Source of the DNA: an uncultured Fidelibacterota bacterium
Lineage (GTDB): Bacteria; Marinisomatota; Marinisomatia; Marinisomatales; UBA1611
DNA length: 26,566 nt
NCBI GenBank assembly: GCA_913043185.1
Contig: CAJWMI010000015.1
Span: 1 to 26,566 of the forward strand
Direction of reading: 5' to 3'
Part shown: in pieces, positions 1 through 7,849 of the stretch
Position numbering within the stretch: position 1 is the stretch's first letter
How the letters are laid out: the number at the start of each line of letters is the position of its first letter
Translations under genes and position numbers: made by a program
The notes under the pieces: model-generated
The model's input: the letters and a program-made list of their open reading frames with translations, nothing else
Database searches by the model: none
What the model was told of the DNA's origin: nothing

Positions 1-59
1 CTCGAACTCACGGCCAATGGCTTAAAAGGCCACTGCTCTACCAACTGAGCTACCGAGTC
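1..59 (-). tRNA. tRNA-Lys (UUU), 3' end cut off by window edge
   Basis: Read on the minus strand from position 59, the sequence has a 7-nt 5' acceptor half (GACTCGG) and TA. A D arm GCTC/GAGC with AGTTGGTA in the loop follows. The anticodon stem GTGGC/GCCAT (first pair G-U) encloses the loop CTTTTAA, giving anticodon TTT for lysine. A 5-nt variable loop and the start of the T arm (GTGAG, TTCGAG) come next. The rest of the T stem, the acceptor 3' half and any encoded CCA lie outside the window. Confidence 0.93.
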
Positions 60-140
60 AGCAAAATAACTACGTTATTAGGTTTTTAAATTACAAATGA
101 TTAAATGATTGCTAAAGTCATTAATAGACTATTAATACAA

Positions 141-1256
141 TTATGTATTCAATTTATTTAAATAATAATTATCAAAAGTAGAAAGGAGACTTTCTCTGGC
201 TGAATAAGGTCCTGGACTATATTTTCTTGATTGGATTCCTAATTGTGACAATTTAGATATATTCCAATCTTGTTTATTTGTTTTATCCCAAAATTCAATA
301 GCATCTCTTTTATTATGTTGATCATTATTCTTTTGCAAGAATAGCCATGAACAAGTGATTTTACATTGGTTGGTAGATATTGGTAAAACCCTATGATACA
401 TTACATAATCAGGATGCAGACTAATAAGCATATTAGGAAATAAAGAATAATAATACACGCGATTAAGATTTATTTTTTTTACTGCAGGTATTGGATTAGA
501 AGACAAATCTCCACTTTTAGTTATGCTATTCATATTTTCATTAAGAGTCATGAATCCTCCTAGAAATGGTCCCTTGTAAAGATCATTCTCGCCACTGGTA
601 AAATGATGAATTTTTGCCAGATCCGGATGAATAGTAGGGCAATGGTAACATTCATTATAATTTTGCATCACTAATTTCCAATTAGCTTTAACCAAATAAT
701 CTTTTTTTTCTATTGTTTCAAGTTCAGAAAGTTGCCACTCATTAAATTTATTTTTTATTGGCTCATAGAAAGTATCAAATTCTTCCGCTTTATCTGATAG
801 ACAGATAAAAATAAAGCCCTCCCACTCTTTTATTAATACTGTATGTAATGGGTAGTCTTTTTTTTCAAACTTGTCCACATTATCCATATTTGGAGCTCCT
901 ACTAATTTCCCTTCTAAGTTATATGTCCACCCATGATATTTACATTGTATAGTATTAGAGAAACTTCCTTTTTCTTCAATACAAATTCTAGTACCCCGAT
1001 GTCTACAAACATTAAAAAATCCATTTAAAACATTTTTATCGTTACGGACTATAATTATACTTTCACTACCGAGATCGAACTTTATAAACTTTCCTTTTTT
1101 ACGTACTTCATTAGAGCGGCCAATGCATAGCCAATTTTTATAAAAAATATTTTCTAACTCTAAATCAAATATATCTTCATCTATATAATATTTTCTATCA
1201 AGTGTTTTTGCACCTTTAATTAATGTTGTAGCAGTCTTATGATATTTATCTACCAT
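141..1256 (-). CDS. Rieske non-heme iron oxygenase, alpha subunit (likely N-demethylating/hydroxylating)
   Basis: This 371-residue protein has the two-domain layout of aromatic-ring-hydroxylating oxygenase alpha subunits. The Rieske [2Fe-2S] ligands are visible as C84-x-H86 and C105-x2-H108. The mononuclear iron site is around residues 199-210, with H205 and H210 as likely ligands. E202 occupies the position that is usually the bridging Asp. Glu there is known from carnitine monooxygenase CntA, and quaternary-amine oxygenases such as GbcA resemble this segment, so a methylated amine is a more likely substrate than an aromatic. It is the last gene of a minus-strand operon, its ATG overlapping the upstream oxidoreductase stop by 7 bp. 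No ferredoxin reductase partner is visible in the window. The family is certain; the substrate is inferred. Confidence 0.88.
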   Translation of the reverse strand: MVDKYHKTATTLIKGAKTLDRKYYIDEDIFDLELENIFYKNWLCIGRSNEVRKKGKFIKFDLGSESIIIVRNDKNVLNGFFNVCRHRGTRICIEEKGSFSNTIQCKYHGWTYNLEGKLVGAPNMDNVDKFEKKDYPLHTVLIKEWEGFIFICLSDKAEEFDTFYEPIKNKFNEWQLSELETIEKKDYLVKANWKLVMQNYNECYHCPTIHPDLAKIHHFTSGENDLYKGPFLGGFMTLNENMNSITKSGDLSSNPIPAVKKINLNRVYYYSLFPNMLISLHPDYVMYHRVLPISTNQCKITCSWLFLQKNNDQHNKRDAIEFWDKTNKQDWNISKLSQLGIQSRKYSPGPYSARESLLSTFDNYYLNKLNT

Positions 1257-2821
1257 CTCTTTAATATTGTTTTTGCTGCATTATATCCATTCGCGCCATG
1301 TAATCCACCACCAGGATGAGTTCCTCCACCACAAATGTATAGATTTTTTATCGGTGTACTGTATTGTGATGAGCTGATGGTTGGTCGCATAAACATAAAT
1401 TGATCAAGTGTCATCTCACCATGATTTAAATTACCTTCTTTTAAACCAAATTCATTTTCTATATCTTGAGGAGATAAAATTGAAGATGATTCAATTAAAG
1501 ATGAAAAATTTGGGATAACACTTTCTATTGTTTGAACTGTATTTTTTTCTAATATAGACTTGGATTGATCATTCCAGATTTGATTACAAAGATTGTAAGG
1601 TGCATATTGGACTGTAGCAGAGAGAATATGTTTATTATCTGAAGTCAAGTCTTGGTTTAAAATACTTGGGATGTTGAACTCCACATAAGGGGACTTTGAT
1701 ATCTTTCCATATTTAACTGAATCTGAAGCGCGTTCTAATGATTCTATTGTAGGGCATATAGAGAAATTTGTTTCCATTTGATTAGGATTTAATCCTTCAA
1801 TCTTAGGAAGACTTTTAAGAATAAAAAATATTCTGGCAGTACTACCTCGATATTTAATGTTATGTAGCTGAGTTAGAAAGTCGGGATCAAGATTTGATGT
1901 TCCTACAAGGTTAATAAAGGTGTTATTTGGATCAAGTCCTGACACTACTGTACTAGTTTTGATGATTTCACCATTATCAAGTATAATACCATCACAACTA
2001 TTCTGATTTACTTCTATAGATTTTACTTTAGAATTGGTACGAATTTCTACATTATACGATTCTGCAATATTTTTCAAAGTATTTGCTAGTTCTACTGTAC
2101 CTCCTTTTATAAAAAGTGAATTATGAAATCCGCCGTCTGAGTAAAGGTTTTGATGCAGTAAGTTATACCCAGTTCCAGCAGCATAAGGCCCAAGCGATAG
2201 GTGATGCACTCCAGCAGTAGAGATTGCACTACGCAATAATTCATTTTCAAACCACTCATCCATGAGTTCAGGCATCATCATAGGTACAACTCTTAAAAGA
2301 TCTACAATTCCACGAGAACCTTGTTTTAATAATGGGAACAACATCGGTGTTAGTGAAAAAATATCTGACATTTCTAACTTCGGAATTTTAGGGGGGGTAA
2401 TCGTATATAATTTTTCTAATAATTTAGATAATCTGTTTATATAGTCAACAAATTCTACCCATTTTACTGAATCTTTATTTGAAAGATTTGCAATAGACGC
2501 TGCTGTCTTTAATGGGTCACGATTGAAAATAATATGCTTTCCTTCTTTGTCTAATGCTATTCTTACTATATCGGGCTTAATAATTTTTAGACCATGTTTT
2601 TCAAGCCTTAAAGTTTTCATTACTCTTGGGTCAAGCCATTTTATAGAATCATGAATCGCATTAAATTTGTATCCATTTTTAAGTTCAATAGTTGAGCACA
2701 GACCACCAATTTGCTGACGTGCTTCTAATACCAAGACTTTTTTTCTTTTTTTGCCTAGCATTGCTGCGACAACTAAACTATTAATCCCGCTCCCAATTAT
2801 TATTGAGTCATATTTTGACAT
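1250..2821 (-). CDS. FAD-dependent oxidoreductase, PYROXD2/phytoene-desaturase-like (copy A)
   Basis: A 523-residue flavoprotein whose N-terminal Rossmann motif is GSGINSL (from about G10), followed by a VLVLEAR beta strand and an IGGLCST segment. The C-terminal FAD-binding part contains CGGGTHPGGGLHGANG. This is the COG1233 type, which includes carotene desaturases and the poorly understood PYROXD2 proteins. No phytoene synthase or other carotenoid gene is nearby, so PYROXD2-like is the better label. The ATG at 2821 forms a TGATG stop-start junction with the upstream paralogue; a GTG one codon earlier is possible. It resembles the upstream gene along its length, including the shared motif SSILSPQDIENEFGL versus RQVLTPADLESTFGL, so the two are tandem paralogues. 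The exact reaction is unknown. Confidence 0.85.
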   Translation of the reverse strand: MSKYDSIIIGSGINSLVVAAMLGKKRKKVLVLEARQQIGGLCSTIELKNGYKFNAIHDSIKWLDPRVMKTLRLEKHGLKIIKPDIVRIALDKEGKHIIFNRDPLKTAASIANLSNKDSVKWVEFVDYINRLSKLLEKLYTITPPKIPKLEMSDIFSLTPMLFPLLKQGSRGIVDLLRVVPMMMPELMDEWFENELLRSAISTAGVHHLSLGPYAAGTGYNLLHQNLYSDGGFHNSLFIKGGTVELANTLKNIAESYNVEIRTNSKVKSIEVNQNSCDGIILDNGEIIKTSTVVSGLDPNNTFINLVGTSNLDPDFLTQLHNIKYRGSTARIFFILKSLPKIEGLNPNQMETNFSICPTIESLERASDSVKYGKISKSPYVEFNIPSILNQDLTSDNKHILSATVQYAPYNLCNQIWNDQSKSILEKNTVQTIESVIPNFSSLIESSSILSPQDIENEFGLKEGNLNHGEMTLDQFMFMRPTISSSQYSTPIKNLYICGGGTHPGGGLHGANGYNAAKTILKRW

Positions 2822-4401
2822 CACAATATTCCTAGGATTTTTTTAGCGGCCATTTCACCAGGAGATCCTGTTATGCCTCCTCCAGGATGGGTTCCAGAGC
2901 CACATTGGTAATAGTTTCTTATTGGTGTTGTATAGTCTGCCCATCGAACTGCAGGTCTTAACGAGAATAGTTGTTGTATCGTCAATTCTCCATGAAAAAT
3001 ATTACCTTCAGTGAGACCAAAAGTGGATTCTAGATCCGCTGGTGTTAGTACCTGTCTATGAAGTATAATGTCTTTAATATTTGGTGCATAGTTGGCGAGA
3101 GTGTCTACTACGGTATCTCCAAAGGCCTCTCTTTTTTCATCATTCCATCCACCGCGAATATTATAAGGCGCATATTGTACAAAGCATGACATGACATGCT
3201 TCCCAGGTGGAGCCATTTCAGGATCTAGTACAGAAGGAAGTATAACATCCATAAATGGCTTTTTTGAGAAGTTGCCATATTTAGCATCATCATAGGCATT
3301 TTCTAAATGATCATAACTTGGGCTGATTGATATGGCTCCACGTAGATGGTGTCCATCACCGGGCAAGCATGTAAAATCAGGAAGACCATCTAGTGCTAGG
3401 TTTACTTTACCAGATGATCCGCGGATACGAAAGTTATTAATATCTTTGACAAATTCACTAGGAAGCTCATTTTCATTGATTAGGTTTAGGAATGATTGTT
3501 TTGGATCTAAACCTGATATTACAATGTCAGAGAGATATTCGTCTCCGTTTTCTAAAGCTACACCAACTGCTTTATTGTTTTTTATGATCACATTCATAAC
3601 CGATGCTTCAGTTTTAATATCTGCACCAAAATATTCTGCGGATCTAGCGATGGCCATACTAACTTCACCAGTTCCTCCTCTTTGAAAACCCCATGCGCGA
3701 AATGCACCATCAATATCACCCATGTAATGATGCAGCATAACATATGCAGATCCAGGTGATCGAGGTCCCATAAAGGTTCCAATTATTCCGCTTGCAGACA
3801 TGGTTGCTTTCAGGGGTTCAAATTCAAACCATTCATCTAAAAAGTCTGCTGAACTCATCGTCATAAGTTTTGTTAAATATTCAAACTGTTGTGTTGTTAG
3901 AGTCTTAATATGATCTAATAATTTTTTTGAATTAAAAAGATCTGATAGAGAAGGTTTAATTGCGTTTGGTGCTATAGTTTCTAGTATTGGTCTGACTGCC
4001 ATACCAATTTGACCCATTAGAGGTCCAAACCGCGTATAAGCTTCAGCATCTCTTAAAGAATGCCTGGCAATCTCTCTATAGGTTTGATCGCTATCAGCGG
4101 TCCGAAGTAAATAATCATTTTCTAATGGTGTAAATGTACTTTCTAGAGGAAGAATCTCTAATCCAAATTTGGGAAGCATAAGTTCTCGAATTACATTTGC
4201 TTTCATTAAGCTTACAACGTAAGAACAAACCGAAAACTTAAAACCTGGAAAAACTTCTTCAGTTACTGCCGCTCCACCAAGGATATGTCTTCTTTCTAAT
4301 ACCAAAACCTTTTTTCCAGCTCGTCCTAGATATGCTGCAGCGGTCAAACCGTTATGACCACCTCCAATTACTATTGCATCATAATTTTTCAAGCTGGGCA
4401 T
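2821..4401 (-). CDS. FAD-dependent oxidoreductase, PYROXD2/phytoene-desaturase-like (copy B)
   Basis: A 526-residue paralogue of the next gene in the operon. The dinucleotide-binding motif GGGHNGL starts at about G13 and is followed by VLVLERR and LGGAAVTEE. The C-terminal FAD segment CGSGTHPGGGITGSPG is near residue 500. Length and motifs fit bacterial PYROXD2-type proteins. The ATG at 4401 lies 13 bp inside the end of the upstream GcvT-like gene, implying translational coupling. The G+C content looks somewhat higher than in copy A. Retention of two diverged copies side by side suggests a heterodimer or two successive oxidations, but this is inference. Carotenoid desaturation is unlikely from context. 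Confidence 0.86.
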   Translation of the reverse strand: MPSLKNYDAIVIGGGHNGLTAAAYLGRAGKKVLVLERRHILGGAAVTEEVFPGFKFSVCSYVVSLMKANVIRELMLPKFGLEILPLESTFTPLENDYLLRTADSDQTYREIARHSLRDAEAYTRFGPLMGQIGMAVRPILETIAPNAIKPSLSDLFNSKKLLDHIKTLTTQQFEYLTKLMTMSSADFLDEWFEFEPLKATMSASGIIGTFMGPRSPGSAYVMLHHYMGDIDGAFRAWGFQRGGTGEVSMAIARSAEYFGADIKTEASVMNVIIKNNKAVGVALENGDEYLSDIVISGLDPKQSFLNLINENELPSEFVKDINNFRIRGSSGKVNLALDGLPDFTCLPGDGHHLRGAISISPSYDHLENAYDDAKYGNFSKKPFMDVILPSVLDPEMAPPGKHVMSCFVQYAPYNIRGGWNDEKREAFGDTVVDTLANYAPNIKDIILHRQVLTPADLESTFGLTEGNIFHGELTIQQLFSLRPAVRWADYTTPIRNYYQCGSGTHPGGGITGSPGEMAAKKILGIL

Positions 4402-5618
4402 GATCGTTTTCTTTCAGGGTTAAAAAAAGGTGTATTAACTATTCGAGCCGTAGTTGTTTTTTTGAAGTGCTCGATTTTTATTTCAAAGTCTAACATTGTC
4501 CCTTTTTTAGAGTATTCACTTTTTACATGAGCTAGCGCTATATATCTTTTCAAGATAGGTGACCATGTACCACTTGTTGCATAACCTATTTGTTCTGAGT
4601 TAAAATATAAAGGAGTGCTGGTGCGCCATGCTGTAGAGGGTAGCACTGGCGCAAGACCAACATTGCGATAATGGTTTTCAAGATCAGACCACTCAATTTC
4701 AATACCAACGAATTCCCATTCAGGCCCACGATCTAATTCTTTTTTAAGAGCATTTCTACCAATGAAATTATTTTTTTTCATTTTTACTGCCCACCCAAGC
4801 CCTAATTCAAATGGTGAAGACTTACGAGATTCGATTATAGCATGTCTAGATGAAATATAGTCTACATCAAGTAGGATTAATCCTGCTTCTATTCTTGAAA
4901 TATCCAAAGCATGTAAACCTGTAGGTGTTATTCCAAAAGCGTTCCCTTTTTCTAACAACAAATCCCAAATTGACAAAGCATTCTCTGGTTTCATCCATAT
5001 TTCATATCCAAGATCTCCAGTATATCCAGTTCGGGAGATAGATACAGGCATTCCATTGAAGTTTGTATTCATCAACGAAAAGAACTTTAAATCATTAAGT
5101 GAAATTTCTGAGATAGAATTTAGGATCTTCCGTGAATTTGGACCTTGAATCGCTAGGGCAGCTGTCGATTCTGAATCATCTATTATTTTAACTTTCATGC
5201 CTGTCGCTACATGATTGATCCAATCAAGATTAGGTTCTGCACTAGTAATCCTATACCTATTTTCTGATAGTCTCTGAACGGTTCCATCATCTATGACTTT
5301 TCCGTTTTCATCGCACCAGGGGGTATACATTACCTGACCAACCTTGCATATTTTTATATTTCTCGTAACTAATCTATCTAAAAGATTTAAAGCGTCTGGA
5401 CCTTCAACTAAATATTTTTTCAGAGGAGAAATATCTAGTAGCGCAGCTTTTGTTCGGATCGCAAAATATTCGTTCTCATGTGTCAGCTCATAATTTGTAG
5501 CTGATAAATATCCAGACCATCTGCGCCATTCTTGAGACTCATTCAATTTTGATGTACGCTCAAAAAATGGTGAAAGTTTTAACTGTGTATTAGCTTTGAA
5601 CTGATTGTAGTAATTCAT
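4389..5618 (-). CDS. GcvT-family aminomethyltransferase-like protein (folate-dependent demethylase candidate)
   Basis: This 409-residue protein has the folate-binding GcvT domain at about residues 45-290 and the C-terminal barrel after that. The segment NGKVIDDGTV (about 105-114) matches the conserved GcvT region carrying the catalytic Asp, and SRTGYTGDLGYEIW matches the folate-pocket strand. No glycine-cleavage partner (GcvH, GcvP, Lpd) is in the window. Stand-alone relatives such as DmdA and dimethylglycine or sarcosine demethylases pass a methyl group to tetrahydrofolate. With a Rieske oxygenase and FAD oxidoreductases in the same operon, removal of an N-methyl group is the best guess. Its start overlaps the upstream hydrolase stop by 4 bp (ATGA). 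The family is solid; the substrate is inferred. Confidence 0.85.
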   Translation of the reverse strand: MNYYNQFKANTQLKLSPFFERTSKLNESQEWRRWSGYLSATNYELTHENEYFAIRTKAALLDISPLKKYLVEGPDALNLLDRLVTRNIKICKVGQVMYTPWCDENGKVIDDGTVQRLSENRYRITSAEPNLDWINHVATGMKVKIIDDSESTAALAIQGPNSRKILNSISEISLNDLKFFSLMNTNFNGMPVSISRTGYTGDLGYEIWMKPENALSIWDLLLEKGNAFGITPTGLHALDISRIEAGLILLDVDYISSRHAIIESRKSSPFELGLGWAVKMKKNNFIGRNALKKELDRGPEWEFVGIEIEWSDLENHYRNVGLAPVLPSTAWRTSTPLYFNSEQIGYATSGTWSPILKRYIALAHVKSEYSKKGTMLDFEIKIEHFKKTTTARIVNTPFFNPERKRSCPA

Positions 5619-6475
5619 TGACTTAATCTCAGAAATGGGCGAGTTAAGCAGGTTGGTCCACCTGCTCCTTTTATGGAAATCTCAGTACCATCATAGGTAT
5701 ATACTTCTACATTATTTTTTTCAAGTAATTGTTTTGTTTTCGAATTACCACTTATCATGATCACTTTGCGTGGCGCTACTGCCAGCACATTACAGCCCAT
5801 TGATTCATATTCTTCGTCTGGGACATCTATTAGTTCTATATTTTGATCTAGAAGATATTTTCTAAATGATACCGGAAGCAACCTGGAATAGACTAGATAT
5901 AGATTATGATCAATTGGGCTAAGATTACTCATTAAGTGTAAACAGTCTTGAGGACCGTTCCAATGCGGGATTGGTACATTTATTACCGTTTCTACCTGAT
6001 CAGACAATAAATATCTTAATTGTTCTATACCTTCTCTATTTGTTCGATAACCTTCTCCAACTGCGATTGTTTTGTTATCAATCCATACTACATCACCACC
6101 TTCAAGAATACCAGGAGTTTTTATTTTTCCGAGTATTGGTATTTGGATTGAATTAAAAAATTTTTCTATAGCATCTAACTCAGGTAATCTAGACTTTTTA
6201 CCCATGTTGCATATTATTACTCCATTGTTTGAAATAACACATGGATCGTGAGTATATATTGAATCGAGTGAAGTTGATTTATCTTCTGGTAAATAATGTA
6301 GTTCAATATCAAATGATTTCAACAGACTAACAAAATTCTCATAATCAAGAATTGCTTTATTGAAATTTGGTGCTTCAAAATAATTAAGCTTAAGGTATTG
6401 CTCATTAATTGTCTTTTGATTGATAAAAGCACTTTTTGGATGTTTTAAAAGAATTTTTTTTATTGGATCAACCAT
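5615..6475 (-). CDS. Dimethylargininase/amidinotransferase-family hydrolase
   Basis: A 286-residue member of the guanidine-modifying (pentein-fold) superfamily. Visible landmarks are HDP at 76-78, EGGD at 125-128, the likely catalytic His H180 in DCLHLMS, and the nucleophile candidate C276 in GGPTCLTRP near the C terminus. Length and the C-terminal Cys fit N(omega),N(omega)-dimethylarginine dimethylaminohydrolase, which releases citrulline and dimethylamine, better than full-length arginine deiminase (about 400 residues). The next gene starts 4 bp inside its end. In an operon with methyl-transferring and oxidising enzymes, a methylated guanidine substrate is plausible. Arginine deiminase-like or citrullinase-like activity cannot be excluded. 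Confidence 0.8.
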   Translation of the reverse strand: MVDPIKKILLKHPKSAFINQKTINEQYLKLNYFEAPNFNKAILDYENFVSLLKSFDIELHYLPEDKSTSLDSIYTHDPCVISNNGVIICNMGKKSRLPELDAIEKFFNSIQIPILGKIKTPGILEGGDVVWIDNKTIAVGEGYRTNREGIEQLRYLLSDQVETVINVPIPHWNGPQDCLHLMSNLSPIDHNLYLVYSRLLPVSFRKYLLDQNIELIDVPDEEYESMGCNVLAVAPRKVIMISGNSKTKQLLEKNNVEVYTYDGTEISIKGAGGPTCLTRPFLRLSQ

Positions 6476-6488
6476 TAAAGTGGTTTTC

Positions 6489-7838
6489 TTATTTTATAGT
6501 TTGTAAATATCTATTTTTTGATTCTTTAATAAACTGCAAAAGTTCTATTCTTTTTTGAATAATTTCAAATATTAGTGCCCTTTTTTCATAAAAAATGGAC
6601 AAGAACTTAACATGCTGTTTGTATTTCTTTATGTTTTTACTATAATACAAGGCAAAGTCACCAGATGGAATTAAGCTAGATATAAATAGGAATGTAAGAA
6701 AAAGATTTTGCGTTAGTTTCCAGAATAATGTTATTGAGGCTGCGTAATAAAATACAAAAAAGATGAAACCATAAATTAGCTTCCAGCTTGCTTCTTCAGA
6801 TTGATCTTTATTGGTTATCTTTACTAATACTCGCGGAAGTATGTAAGGGACATAATTTGTAATAATTCCCCAAACAAATAACGGAGAACCAATAATTAAA
6901 AATAAGATTGTTTTGGTCTTTCCCCATTTTCGTTTTTCTTGTCTAACAGGGTCTAAAAATTCATCTCTGATATCTAATTTTTTTAATAGTTTTATATAGT
7001 TGTTTAGTTTATTCCGAAATTGAATAATTAAATCAGGTTCCTTATCCTTATGCCATTGAACAGCATCGGTTAATATTTTTGTAGTAATAAAGTCGTCATT
7101 CTTATTATCAATTTCCATCCCAAGTTCTACCATTAGTTCCATTTTGTATATTAGTTCTAAGCCTTGTACAATATCTTCAATCTCATCAGTTTGAATATAA
7201 TTTGTTAGATTGTTTAATGATTTTTTAATGATTGAAGTGACTTTATTTACTGTCTCCACTTCATTTATATTATACTCTTTCTCAAAATCACAGAGTTTTA
7301 TTGGATTGCCAAAACGGATATTAATATTGCTTCGAAACCGTACTTGATCTGAGTAACTCAATCCAATAGGAATGATTAAAATATTTAAATCAAAATTGTT
7401 TTTTGATTCTGCTTCTAAACCAATTCTTGCTGCCCCAGTTTTTATTTTTTCTAATACGCGTTTTCCGATAGATACACCTTCTGGAAAAATCAAAAATGAA
7501 CCACTATTTTCAAGTATTTCATATCCCTTGTTAAAGCTATTTACATTTCCACTCATGTTTTTTTCATCATCAATTTTTCTATACACTGGTACAAGATTGA
7601 GCTTAGTTAGAATACGTTTTTTTAATCGGGAATTAAATAAGGTGCTTTTTGCAAAAAAATATAGTTTCCTGGGGCAATATGATCCTATAATCAGAGGATC
7701 CATAAAAAAATTTGGATGGTTTGCAACAAAGATTATTGGCCCTGTAACAGGGACTATATGCTTATTTTGTATTGAGATTTGATTGAAAAATAGCTTAATA
7801 GCTAATACAGAAACCTTATGGATCAGAGAATAAATCAA
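6489..7838 (-). CDS. Lysophospholipid acyltransferase family protein (PlsC-like) with C-terminal membrane segments
   Basis: The N-terminal half carries the acyltransferase signature: NHPNFFMDP at 40-48 (H41 and D47 as the catalytic pair) and FPEG at 118-121. The C-terminal part (about 310-410) holds several hydrophobic stretches likely to be membrane helices, the pattern of the roughly 450-residue acyltransferases common in Bacteroidetes and relatives. It probably acylates a lysophospholipid or glycerol-phosphate at the inner membrane. The reading frame starts with TTG at 7838: an in-frame stop lies just upstream and the next Met is inside the active-site motif, so TTG or a nearby non-ATG start must be used. 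It lies 11 bp downstream of the dehydratase gene. A lipid enzyme is unexpected in an apparent amine-catabolism operon. Confidence 0.82.
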   Translation of the reverse strand: MIYSLIHKVSVLAIKLFFNQISIQNKHIVPVTGPIIFVANHPNFFMDPLIIGSYCPRKLYFFAKSTLFNSRLKKRILTKLNLVPVYRKIDDEKNMSGNVNSFNKGYEILENSGSFLIFPEGVSIGKRVLEKIKTGAARIGLEAESKNNFDLNILIIPIGLSYSDQVRFRSNINIRFGNPIKLCDFEKEYNINEVETVNKVTSIIKKSLNNLTNYIQTDEIEDIVQGLELIYKMELMVELGMEIDNKNDDFITTKILTDAVQWHKDKEPDLIIQFRNKLNNYIKLLKKLDIRDEFLDPVRQEKRKWGKTKTILFLIIGSPLFVWGIITNYVPYILPRVLVKITNKDQSEEASWKLIYGFIFFVFYYAASITLFWKLTQNLFLTFLFISSLIPSGDFALYYSKNIKKYKQHVKFLSIFYEKRALIFEIIQKRIELLQFIKESKNRYLQTIK

Positions 7839-7849
7839 AAGAGATTAGT

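Noticed and set aside
2262..2444. Short plus-strand ORF opposite the PYROXD2-like gene, and many similar short antisense frames elsewhere
   Set aside because: They lie wholly inside conserved genes on the other strand, lack recognisable domains and ribosome binding sites, and are best explained as chance frames.
1250..4401. Carotenoid biosynthesis (two phytoene-desaturase-like genes)
   Set aside because: No phytoene synthase, cyclase or GGPP synthase is nearby. The sequences look more like PYROXD2-type proteins and sit with demethylation-type enzymes.
4389..5618. Glycine cleavage system T protein
   Set aside because: GcvH, GcvP and Lpd are absent, and the protein is fused by overlaps to unrelated oxidoreductase genes, so a stand-alone demethylase is more likely.
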